From Roseiarcus sp963794655 (lineage in GTDB: Bacteria; Pseudomonadota; Alphaproteobacteria; Rhizobiales; Beijerinckiaceae), in NCBI GenBank assembly GCA_963794655.1, contig CAWCEV010000005.1, forward strand, positions 310,001 through 374,000: a DNA stretch of 64,000 nucleotides, given 5' to 3'. A program made the translations under genes and the position numbers. Shown piece after piece: positions 43,567 to 50,954 of the stretch. Position 1 is the stretch's first letter; every line of letters starts with the position of its first letter. The notes beneath the pieces are model-generated. The model worked only from the letters and a program-made list of their open reading frames with translations, was not told the origin of the DNA and did not search any database.

Positions 43567-43923
43567 TCAGTCTCGGGGAGGTTCGCCCCCGCCCGAGCCC
43601 TGCTCGTCCTCCGCCGACCCCTCGAGCAGCGCGATCGTCCGGCCGAGCAGCCATCGCTTAATCTGGTCGCTCACGATGTCGTCGAGCTTCAGATCGTTCC
43701 GCTCGCAAATGGAGGCGAGGTGGGCGTGAAGTTCAGCCGGCAATTTGACCTTCACCTCGACAAGCTTGTCTTTTTCGTCCGCCAACCTTGCCTCCATCGC
43801 CGCAACCAACAGCGGCGGAATGTCGTGAATCCAAATCGCGCCCAGACACCGGATGCAGGGCTTCCCGTATTTCGCCGCGCCCGCTAGGAACTTTGCGCCG
43901 CACGTGTTAGGCAGCCCCGCCAT
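43567..43923 (-). CDS. Hypothetical protein with Cys-rich start and ribbon-helix-helix-like core
   Basis: A 118-residue protein. The N-terminal part holds Cys8, Cys23 and Cys26 (CX14CX2C), which could bind a metal. Residues about 58-98 (VEVKVKLPAELHAHLASICE, then RNDLKLDDIVSDQIKRWL) look like a strand-helix-helix of the ribbon-helix-helix type. It is divergent from guaB. The ATG at 43923 is chosen over an in-frame start at 43965 that would enter the guaB leader. Function is unknown. Confidence 0.6.
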   Translation of the reverse strand: MAGLPNTCGAKFLAGAAKYGKPCIRCLGAIWIHDIPPLLVAAMEARLADEKDKLVEVKVKLPAELHAHLASICERNDLKLDDIVSDQIKRWLLGRTIALLEGSAEDEQGSGGGEPPRD

Positions 43924-43973
43924 GCAGCGGATGCGAGTCTTACGCCGTCCGCGCCTGAAATCCAAAAGGATGC

Positions 43974-45473
43974 GTGGCGATGGCGATGGTTGAACCGACC
44001 TCTATTCCCGAGGGCTTGGCCTTCGACGACGTTCTCCTGCGCCCAGGCCACAGCGCGATCATGCCGAGCGCGACCAACATCGGGACGCAACTCACCCGCA
44101 CGATTCGCCTCAACCTGCCGATCATCTCGGCGGCGATGGACACCGTGACCGAGGCGCGGCTCGCGATCGCGATGGCGGAAGCGGGCGGAATCGGGGTCAT
44201 CCACCGCAATCTCGAGCCCGCCGAGCAGGCCGACGAGGTGCGGAAGGTCAAACGGTTCGAAAGCGGGATGGTCGTCGATCCGATCACCATCTTTCCCGAC
44301 GCCACGCTCGCCGACGCGCTCGCGCTCATGAAGCGCGCCTCGATTTCCGGCATTCCGGTGGTCGAGCGGGGGCTCGACGGAAAACCGGCCCGGCTGGTTG
44401 GCATCCTCACCAACCGTGACGTGCGCTTCGCCGACGATCCGCGCCAGCCGGTGACCGAACTCATGACCCGCAAGGTGGTGACGGTGAGCGAGGGCGTAAC
44501 CCGCGACGAGGCGCGCCGCCTGCTCCACCTGCACCGTATCGAGAAGCTGGCGGTCGTCGACGATTCCGGCCGCTGCGTCGGCCTCATCACCGTGAAAGAC
44601 ATCGAGAAGGCGACCGCGCATCCGAACGCCGCCAAGGACGCCGACGGGCGGCTCAGGGTCGCAGCCGCCACTTCGGTCGGCGACAAGGGGTTCGAGCGCG
44701 CCGAGCTCCTGATGGCGGCGGGCGTCGACTGTCTGGTCGTCGACACCGCCCACGGCCATTCCGAGCAGGTGCTGAGCCAGGTGCGGCGCATTCAGCGCGC
44801 GACCAACAAGGTCTCGGTCATCGCCGGCAATGTGGCGACGCGCGAGGGCGCGCAGGCGCTGATCGACGCCGGCGCCGACGCGATCAAGGTCGGCATCGGG
44901 CCGGGCTCGATCTGCACCACTCGGATCGTCGCCGGCGTCGGCGTGCCGCAGTTGACCGCGATCCTGGAAGCGGCGGCGGCGGCTCGCGCCGCGGGCGTGC
45001 CGGTGATCGGCGACGGGGGCATCAAATATTCGGGCGATGTCGCCAAGGCGATCGCGGGCGGCGCGGACAGCGTGATGATCGGCTCGCTGTTCGCGGGCGC
45101 CGACGAGAGCCCGGGCGAAGTGTTCCTCTACCAGGGGCGCTCATACAAGAGCTACCGCGGCATGGGTTCGCTCGGCGCGATGGGGCGGGGCTCGGCCGAC
45201 CGCTATTTTCAGCAGGACGTGAAGGACCAGATGAAGCTCGTGCCCGAGGGCGTTGAAGGGCAGGTGCCCTATCGCGGGCCGGTCGGCGCGATCGTCCACC
45301 AGCTCGCGGGCGGCCTGCGGGCCGCCATGGGCTATGTGGGCGCGGAAACGATCCCGGAGTTCCAGGAGAAGGCGCGATTCATGCGCATCACCAGCGCAGG
45401 CTTGCGCGAAAGCCACGTCCATGACGTCGCGATCACCCGCGAGAGCCCGAACTATCACCCGTCGGGGGTGTGA
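43974..45473 (+). CDS. guaB: Inosine-5'-monophosphate dehydrogenase
   Basis: GuaB oxidises IMP to XMP with NAD, the committed step to guanine nucleotides. The 499-residue protein has FDDVLLRPGHSAIMPSATNI at the start, a CBS pair at about residues 100-220, the catalytic loop GIGPGSICTTRIVAGVGVPQ near 309 and GAMGRGSADRYFQ in the flap. GTG at 43974 and ATGs at 43980 and 43986 are all possible starts. Confidence 0.96.
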   Translation: MAMAMVEPTSIPEGLAFDDVLLRPGHSAIMPSATNIGTQLTRTIRLNLPIISAAMDTVTEARLAIAMAEAGGIGVIHRNLEPAEQADEVRKVKRFESGMVVDPITIFPDATLADALALMKRASISGIPVVERGLDGKPARLVGILTNRDVRFADDPRQPVTELMTRKVVTVSEGVTRDEARRLLHLHRIEKLAVVDDSGRCVGLITVKDIEKATAHPNAAKDADGRLRVAAATSVGDKGFERAELLMAAGVDCLVVDTAHGHSEQVLSQVRRIQRATNKVSVIAGNVATREGAQALIDAGADAIKVGIGPGSICTTRIVAGVGVPQLTAILEAAAAARAAGVPVIGDGGIKYSGDVAKAIAGGADSVMIGSLFAGADESPGEVFLYQGRSYKSYRGMGSLGAMGRGSADRYFQQDVKDQMKLVPEGVEGQVPYRGPVGAIVHQLAGGLRAAMGYVGAETIPEFQEKARFMRITSAGLRESHVHDVAITRESPNYHPSGV

Positions 45474-45482
45474 GGCATGGGG

Positions 45483-46445
45483 TTACGCAGGCCCGCGGGT
45501 GAGGGGATAGACATAGGAGACCGTGACCTCGCTCGGACCCTGAATGAAAGCCTTTGAGATCGGTTGGTTTGACGCATCCACCATGGTGATCGTGCCGCCG
45601 GTCGATAGGTCGATCGATCGGCCGCTGACCGTCCCCGCATAGCAATCCGTGAAGGACACGCTCCCGTATATCCCCAGTTCCGGCGTCGGCGTGTCGAGCG
45701 CCAGCGCTTCAACGATCCATTCGGCGCAGTTTCCCGAGAGCGAGACATTCGCCGGCGCGGTCGCTTCAAACCATAGTCCAACCTTGGTGGTGAGATTGCC
45801 GAGGAAGATGGTCGCCTGGGTTGTCGAAGCCTGGTGCATGCAAATCAGCGTGGTGAGCTGATCCCCGCCCGACACAAGCATGTTTGTGATCCAAAAGGCT
45901 CCGGCGGGGCGCCATTGCCAAAAGGGTTTGAATTGGGTGTTGACGTACGCGCCTCCGGTCAAGACGGACACGTTCATCGAGTCCACCTCGCATCCGGCGT
46001 GCAGCACGTCGCTTGACCCGTCGTCCCCGTCGAGTCCAACCCAGAACGAGGCGGTGTACCAAACGTCATTTAGCGAAGGGTCGTGTAACGATTGCGGCCA
46101 AACATCGATTGGCATCGTCCAGGTACCCTCGGCGAATTTCAGCGGATCGCCGGACGGCGGGAATGTAATGCCGCCGCACCAGTTGTTCGTGGTCTGAAGC
46201 GCCGCGGCAGGCCGAAAGCCCGGATGCTTCCTGCTTGGGTCGCGCGGCTCGAACTTCGGTTCGATCAAGCTGAAGTTCTTGAGCTTTGCCCGCATGCGCT
46301 GCTCGAGCTCCCCGAACGCTACCGGGCAGCGCGGGATGCCGTGAACGATCCGTTCGCGGTCGCTGGCCTTATCGGGATCAAAGCCCTCGGGCGGTATTGG
46401 AAAAGTTCGCAAGGAAAAGCCATTGCCGAACCTTAAAACGCCCAT
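45483..46445 (-). CDS. G1 peptidase (eqolisin)-like protein with altered catalytic Gln
   Basis: A 320-residue protein whose second half matches the beta-sandwich of glutamic peptidases: NNWCGGI (87-93), EGTWTMP (106-112), SFWVGLDGDDG (133-143) and NCAEWIVEA (239-247), the last with the catalytic Glu242. In characterised eqolisins a Gln in ILQTG completes the dyad. Here the aligned stretch is VLHAG, so His149 replaces it. No signal peptide is seen, although known members are secreted. GAGGAGG precedes the ATG at 46445. It may be an inactive or changed enzyme. Confidence 0.75.
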   Translation of the reverse strand: MGVLRFGNGFSLRTFPIPPEGFDPDKASDRERIVHGIPRCPVAFGELEQRMRAKLKNFSLIEPKFEPRDPSRKHPGFRPAAALQTTNNWCGGITFPPSGDPLKFAEGTWTMPIDVWPQSLHDPSLNDVWYTASFWVGLDGDDGSSDVLHAGCEVDSMNVSVLTGGAYVNTQFKPFWQWRPAGAFWITNMLVSGGDQLTTLICMHQASTTQATIFLGNLTTKVGLWFEATAPANVSLSGNCAEWIVEALALDTPTPELGIYGSVSFTDCYAGTVSGRSIDLSTGGTITMVDASNQPISKAFIQGPSEVTVSYVYPLTRGPA

Positions 46446-46575
46446 TCCAGCCTCCTCGTTTTCGGCTGTCGAGAGGCGCCAGTCAAAGCACCCTAATGGG
46501 CGCCCTACTATGCGCTGCGTCACAGTTCGTGACTGGAGCCGAGTTACGATCACGGAGCCGATACTCACGATCTAC

Positions 46576-46591
46576 TGTGACGCGCCTCACG
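46576..46591. promoter_or_regulatory. Near-perfect CRP/FNR-type palindrome
   Basis: TGTGACGCGCCTCACG fits TGTGA-N6-TCACA with one mismatch. Its centre is about 63 bases before the 72-residue gene at 46647. It shares TGTGAC and the N6 spacing with the site at 43242. A different dyad, GTCAC-N5-GTGAC, lies about 50 bases upstream towards the peptidase gene. Confidence 0.5.
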
Positions 46592-46646
46592 TGTGGCGGG
46601 GCAGCCGTGGTGCTAGGCTAAACGAAATGGTTCGGAGAACGAAGCG

Positions 46647-46865
46647 ATGTCGCGTCACGCGCACCGGGGGGCGTTGCACTTTGAAATCGACCGCGAGGCC
46701 CATGCGCTCATGAACGCTCTTGGCGCCCAGGCCTATTGGGCGGCGCGGCGCAGAGCGGAGGAAGCAAGCAGCGACGAAATGGCGAGAGGCTGGACCGGAG
46801 TCGCCGCGGCGATCGAGCGCAGAACGGCGAAGCGCTCGTCGCTCTTATCCTACTTGATCCATTAG
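46647..46865 (+). CDS. Small hypothetical protein, 72 residues
   Basis: The protein is helical and charged: FEIDREAHALMNALGAQAYW, then AARRRAEEASSDEMARGW, then GVAAAIERRTAKR. I recognise no domain, but the composition and spacing resemble small conserved proteins of Rhizobiales. The stop overlaps the end of the convergent EamA gene by 4 bases. A CRP-type palindrome upstream supports a real promoter. Confidence 0.6.
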   Translation: MSRHAHRGALHFEIDREAHALMNALGAQAYWAARRRAEEASSDEMARGWTGVAAAIERRTAKRSSLLSYLIH

Positions 46866-47716
46866 CGGGCGCGGGCGGCGAAGAACTGGCTCAGCCATAC
46901 GCTGGCCATGACCAGCGCAACGCCGAGGAGCTGGAGCGGCGTGAACGTCTCGCCGGCCGCGAGCCAGCCAAGCAGGATCGCGGTCACCGGGCTCAGGAGA
47001 ACGAGCGGCGAGACGGCTTGCGGGCCGAGCCGAGCGAGTCCCCTGAACCAGAGGAAGTAGCTGACCGCCGCGCCGAACAGCCCGAGCCAGACAAATCCGG
47101 CAAGATTGGGAAGCGTCGGCGAGGGCAGGGGCGGCTCGAGCGTCAGCGCGAACGGCGCGAGCAGGAGGCCGCCGGCGACAAGCTGCCAGGCGGTGAAGGT
47201 GAGCGCGGGGACGGGCGGTTGCCAGCGCTTCGCGAGCACCGTGCCGAGCGCCATCGCGGCCGCGGCGCCGAGGCCGGCCGTGACCCCGAGCCCGTCGAGG
47301 GCGGCCCCGGGTCGGACAACCAGAAGCGCGACGCCCACGACGCCGCCCAATGCCGCGCCGACGGCGCCTGAGCGCAGCGGCGCGCCGAGCAACGCCCAGG
47401 AAAGCGCGACGACGAATACCGGCTGAAGAGCGTTGACGGTCGCCGCCACGCCGCCCGGCAATCGATAGGCGGAGATGAAAAGGAGCCACCAGAAGAGCGA
47501 AAAGTTCAGTCCCCCGAGCACGAGAACCCGCAAGAGCCATACGCCCTTTGGCAGTTCGCGCACGAAGGCGAGAAGGAGAAGCCCCGCCGGGAGAGCGCGG
47601 ATCAGCGATACGGTCAGCGGATAGCCTTGCGGGAGCCACCGCGTGGTCACGAGATAGACAGTTCCCCAGATGACCGCTGCGAGCGCGGTCATCACGAGAT
47701 CGGCGACGCGCGTCAT
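46862..47716 (-). CDS. EamA/DMT family transporter
   Basis: A 284-residue inner-membrane exporter with ten hydrophobic segments in two EamA halves. The first has VIWGTVYLVTTRWLPQGYPL near residue 15 and RLPGGVAATVNALQPVFVV near 84. The second has LTFTAWQLVAGGLLLAPFAL and LSPVTAILLGWLAAGETFTP. Relatives export amino acids or metabolites. I start at the ATG at 47716; the long upstream frame is Arg-rich and overlaps two other genes. Confidence 0.92.
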   Translation of the reverse strand: MTRVADLVMTALAAVIWGTVYLVTTRWLPQGYPLTVSLIRALPAGLLLLAFVRELPKGVWLLRVLVLGGLNFSLFWWLLFISAYRLPGGVAATVNALQPVFVVALSWALLGAPLRSGAVGAALGGVVGVALLVVRPGAALDGLGVTAGLGAAAAMALGTVLAKRWQPPVPALTFTAWQLVAGGLLLAPFALTLEPPLPSPTLPNLAGFVWLGLFGAAVSYFLWFRGLARLGPQAVSPLVLLSPVTAILLGWLAAGETFTPLQLLGVALVMASVWLSQFFAARAR

Positions 47717-47757
47717 CGCGCCGCGCGCGTGGGAGCGGTCCGCCTCGGCCGAAGCCC

Positions 47758-47904
47758 TCACATGTGGTTCTCGAGTTGGGTCTTGGCGTCGAGCGGCTTC
47801 GGCGGCGGGGCGGTGATGACGGGGGCAGGGGGCGGCGGCGCGGTGCAGCCGCCGAGCCCGGCCAAAGCGGCGCAGGCGGCGAGGACGCGAAGGCGCTTGG
47901 ACAT
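47758..47904 (-). CDS. Short proline-rich lipoprotein, 48 residues
   Basis: Reading the minus strand from ATG 47904, the product begins MSKRLRVLAACAALAGLGGC. The LGGC lipobox places the lipidated Cys at residue 20. The mature part is Pro-rich (TAPPPPAPVITAPPPKPL) and ends DAKTQLENHM before TGA at 47758. It matches the form of many tiny alphaproteobacterial lipoproteins. It sits 42 bases upstream of the EamA gene on the same strand. Confidence 0.65.
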   Translation of the reverse strand: MSKRLRVLAACAALAGLGGCTAPPPPAPVITAPPPKPLDAKTQLENHM

Positions 47905-47976
47905 TGGCGAGGTCTCCATGATTTTGCCGGAAGCGCCCGGATTTTCGGGCGAGCCGGATTGGGACGAGGTCAGGGG

Positions 47977-48375
47977 CTAGGCGCTCCGCGCGGATTGCGC
48001 ATCGACAATTCGGCAGCGAACGGGCGCGTTCTCGTCGAAATGGCAGACGGCGCATATCCGATGATAGCCATCGGCCACGACGAGCGGCAGCCCTGTTCCG
48101 AGCTGGCCGCGAACAAGGAGAACGGGCGCGAGCGCGTTGCCTTTTTGAATTCGCTTGAGGTCGCCGGCCACGTGTGAATCGTCGCTCGGCAAAAGCGGAA
48201 GCTCCGCCGCGCGCAACAAGTCCTTGGCGGCGTGATCGACGTGCTTTGCTTTGCGAAGGCTGCTGACGAGCGCCTTCGCCTTGGCGTCCGGGCAGACAAG
48301 CGAGAGGAACTTGAACGCAGCGTCGAAATCCCCCGCCTCACCGGTTGCCGCCCATTTGAGCGTCCCTTTGCCCAC
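47977..48375 (-). CDS. Conserved hypothetical protein, ParB-like fold suspected
   Basis: A 132-residue soluble protein with VCPDAKAKALVSSLRKAKHV, AAKDLLRAAELPLLPSDDSH and, near the end, LPLVVADGYHRICAVCHFDE. The ADGYHR stretch after a short sheet recalls the ParB/sulfiredoxin-like catalytic motif. Function is unknown. I judge it real because it is long, free of bias and typical in codon use. Confidence 0.75.
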   Translation of the reverse strand: MGKGTLKWAATGEAGDFDAAFKFLSLVCPDAKAKALVSSLRKAKHVDHAAKDLLRAAELPLLPSDDSHVAGDLKRIQKGNALAPVLLVRGQLGTGLPLVVADGYHRICAVCHFDENAPVRCRIVDAQSARSA

Positions 48376-48584
48376 AGAGCCTCTCCCCGCCTGCGACTGT
48401 CCGCATCATAGCCCGAGGGCCGTCACAATGGCAGGGGCGTGGGCCCGGTTTTGCGGGGTCGGCATGTCATTGCCGGGTTGGCGCGCGATCGCGCGGCCCG
48501 GCGAGGGCAGCTCCTTGTTAGTCGTGGCGCTCCGCGAGGGCTTGGAGCGAGCCACGGGTTTCTCCCATTCATAAAGGCAGGTCG

Positions 48585-48869
48585 ATGAACGGCGATTGGC
48601 GCCTATCTTGCGGCGGGCCTCGGCGGAAGCGAGGCGAGAATATGGGCTCTATTGTTTTGCAAGGGCGCGAACCGTTTGACTTGATCGCCCATCGATTGGC
48701 GACGGCGGTCGCGGAGAACAAGATCGTTGCAGCCACGGTGCCTATTTTTGCGCCCGGTTTCCCGGGCAATATCGCTGAAATTCGAGTCCTGCTCAATCCG
48801 CAGCAAGCCGAAGATCTGGCGCGGCAACTCATGCTCGAGGCGAAAAGGGCGCGGGAGAACAGGGTATGA
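48585..48869 (+). CDS. Small hypothetical protein
   Basis: A frame of 94 residues. The convincing part begins at the second ATG (48642): MGSIVLQGREPFDLIAHRLA, then TAVAENKIVAATVPIFAPGF and a helical C-terminus LNPQQAEDLARQLMLEAKRA. AGGCAGG fits the first ATG and GAGGCGAG the second, so the start is open. No known domain. It converges with the gene at 48916. Confidence 0.5.
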   Translation: MNGDWRLSCGGPRRKRGENMGSIVLQGREPFDLIAHRLATAVAENKIVAATVPIFAPGFPGNIAEIRVLLNPQQAEDLARQLMLEAKRARENRV

Positions 48870-48915
48870 AAACGATGGAGCGCTGCCCGAGGCCCGCAGC
48901 ACGGCAGCGCGTTCC

Positions 48916-49230
48916 TTATGCGGTGCCGACGGCCTCGATGGCGTGGATGTCGGCGCGAGGTCCGTCAGCCGAGACCGAGAGCGAGGTTTGCAGCGCCTCC
49001 AGGTCCGCGAGCCTCCGCGGCTCCCGGCCGCAACAGCAGCCTTTTTCGCCCCGATGCGCGGCGGCGACCTCGCCATAGAGCGAGCCGACCGCCATTGCCG
49101 CGAGACTCAGCGCGGCCATCGGCGGAAGCCGTGTCGATTGCATGACGCTGCAGAAAGCGATCCTGACCGTCCGCTTCAACTGCTCGAGCGCGACGATCGC
49201 CTCGTCTTCGGTCGGGGCGGCAAGCTGCAT
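48916..49230 (-). CDS. Small hypothetical protein with a CCC motif
   Basis: A 104-residue protein: a helical start (TEDEAIVALEQLKRTVRIAF), a weakly hydrophobic stretch (PPMAALSLAAMAVGSLYGEV) and then EKGCCCGREP with three consecutive Cys. GAGAGGATG precedes the ATG. I recognise no family. The three adjacent cysteines are unusual and might bind metal or carry thiol chemistry. Confidence 0.45.
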   Translation of the reverse strand: MQLAAPTEDEAIVALEQLKRTVRIAFCSVMQSTRLPPMAALSLAAMAVGSLYGEVAAAHRGEKGCCCGREPRRLADLEALQTSLSVSADGPRADIHAIEAVGTA

Positions 49231-49571
49231 GGCTGATCATCCTCTCGACGGTCGCGCGCTTTCGCGTTCGAGCGAGAAGTAGACAAGCGCCGATCGAGCC
49301 GCAAGCCTTTGGCAGCATTTGGTAATTAGAACAATTTCAAACTGGGCCCGCAGGAGGTTCGGGAGGCGAGCGCAAGCACGCTCATCCGATGCACGACGGG
49401 TGGGCGTTCGGTGATAGGCTGGTAAGGATATAGCTCTAGTTGCGAGGGCCGGCCGGCCCGGCCTCGAGGACGAAGCAATCCGGGTCGATCGGGCGCCCGC
49501 GCGTTCCCTCGACTGCTTCGCTCCGCTCGCAATGACGAGGACCATTGGGAACGGAAGGGGAGCGCATATTC
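49231..49571. other. Intergenic region before the acyl-CoA dehydrogenase gene
   Basis: No gene is supported. The 3' half holds a pair of inverted dispersed repeats (49440-49536). One solo sequence, CAATTTCAAACTGGGCC at 49332-49348, is loosely similar to the 21-22 bp repeat unit. No RNA gene was recognised. Confidence 0.5.
49440..49536. repeat. Inverted pair of dispersed palindromic repeats
   Basis: The right arm, read on the minus strand, is CGTCATTGCGAGCGGAGCGA followed by AGCAGTCGAGGGAACG (49536-49502). This is a common intergenic repeat of alphaproteobacteria. The left arm, TTGCGAGG near 49440 and CGAAGCAATCCGGGTCGA (49471-49488), is a diverged copy in the opposite orientation, so the pair can fold as one long hairpin. 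Confidence 0.6.
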
Positions 49572-50729
49572 ATGCTGTTCACGGCGGAGCACGAAGAGCC
49601 GCGTCGGACCTTGCAGAAATTCATCGCCGCCGAGATCAACCCTCATGTCGACGAATGGGAGGCGGCTGGCGAGCTTCCGACGCACGATCTGTTCAAGAAG
49701 CTCGGCGCTCTCGGCTTCCTCGGGCTCAACAAGCCGGTCGAATTTGGCGGCGCCGGGCTCGACTATTCCTATGCGGTCATGATGGCGGAAGAACTGGGGG
49801 CCGTTCACAGCGGCTCGGTTCCGATGGCGATCGGAGTGCACACGGATATGGCCACGCCCGCGCTTGCGCGGTTCGGCTCCGATGAATTGCGGCGGGAGTT
49901 TCTCGCGCCCGCGATCTCGGGGGACGTGGTCGCCTGCGTTGGCGTGTCCGAGACCGGCGCGGGCTCGGACGTTGCCGAGATCAAGACCAACGCGCGGTCG
50001 GATGGCGACGATTACGTCATCGATGGCGGCAAGATGTGGATCACCAACGGCGCGAAGGCCGACTGGATATGCCTGCTCGCGAATACCGGCGACGGTCCGA
50101 AGCATCGCAACAAATCGCTGATCTGCGTGCCGATGAAATCGAAGGGTGTGACCGTCGCGCGCAAGCTCGACAAGCTCGGCATGCGCGCCTCCGACACCGC
50201 GCAGATTTTCTTCGAGGGCGTGCGGGTTCCGAAGCGCAACCGCATCGGCGATGAGGGCAAGGGATTCGTCTATCAGATGATGCAATTCCAGGAGGAGCGG
50301 CTGTGGGCGGCGGCGGCGTGCCTCAAGGCGCACGAGCACACGATCGCCGAGACGATCGCCTATGCGCGCCAGCGTAAGGCCTTCGGCCACAGCATTCTCG
50401 ACAATCAGACGGTACACTTCCGCCTCGCCGAATTGCAGACCGAGATCGAGCTCCTGCGCTCGCTGATCTACCGCGCCGCGGAGGCGATGATCGAAGGCGC
50501 CGACATGACGCAACTGGCAACGATGGCGAAGCTGAAGGCCGGGCGGCTCGGACGCGAAGTTCCAGGCGCCTGCCTGCAATATTGGGGCGGCATGGGATAC
50601 ATGAACGAGACGCCGGTGAGCCGCGCCTTTCGTGACGGCCGCCTGGCCTCCATCGCGGGCGGCGCCGACGAGGTCATGCTGACGATTCTCTGCAAGGGCA
50701 TGGGTACGCTGCCGGGAATGGGCCAGTAG
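49572..50729 (+). CDS. Acyl-CoA dehydrogenase
   Basis: A 385-residue flavoprotein of the acyl-CoA dehydrogenase family. Motifs are VGVSETGAGSDVAEIKT near residue 120, WITNGAKADWICLLA near 155, and the C-terminal ARQRKAFGHSILDNQTVHFR and QYWGGMGYMNETPVSRAFRD. The catalytic base would be near GGADEV. Chain length cannot be told. The ATG at 49572 is preferred to 49545 since the extra residues are not conserved. It precedes the Liv-type transporter genes by about 225 bases with no sign of coupling. Confidence 0.93.
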   Translation: MLFTAEHEEPRRTLQKFIAAEINPHVDEWEAAGELPTHDLFKKLGALGFLGLNKPVEFGGAGLDYSYAVMMAEELGAVHSGSVPMAIGVHTDMATPALARFGSDELRREFLAPAISGDVVACVGVSETGAGSDVAEIKTNARSDGDDYVIDGGKMWITNGAKADWICLLANTGDGPKHRNKSLICVPMKSKGVTVARKLDKLGMRASDTAQIFFEGVRVPKRNRIGDEGKGFVYQMMQFQEERLWAAAACLKAHEHTIAETIAYARQRKAFGHSILDNQTVHFRLAELQTEIELLRSLIYRAAEAMIEGADMTQLATMAKLKAGRLGREVPGACLQYWGGMGYMNETPVSRAFRDGRLASIAGGADEVMLTILCKGMGTLPGMGQ

Positions 50730-50954
50730 CCGAGCCCACCCTGCAAGGCGGCAAGCCGCTTCGGGTCGGTCTCCTGCAAGATTTCCGCTGCCGGAATCGG
50801 CGACGGCCCGGGCTCGGCATAGGACGAAAGTCGCAAGCCAACGGCCTTGTGGGCATCGGAGAATTCTCGCATCTTGTGACATATCGTCGCACCGGCGCGC
50901 CCAGCCCAAACTGCCGCCGGACGGCGCTCATCAGACGATTCGGGAGGAACTCTA

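Noticed and set aside
48420..48580. Hairpin-rich stretch as a possible SRP or other structural RNA
   Set aside because: The conserved GGTCAGG...GGAAG...AGCAG-type core of SRP RNA is absent.
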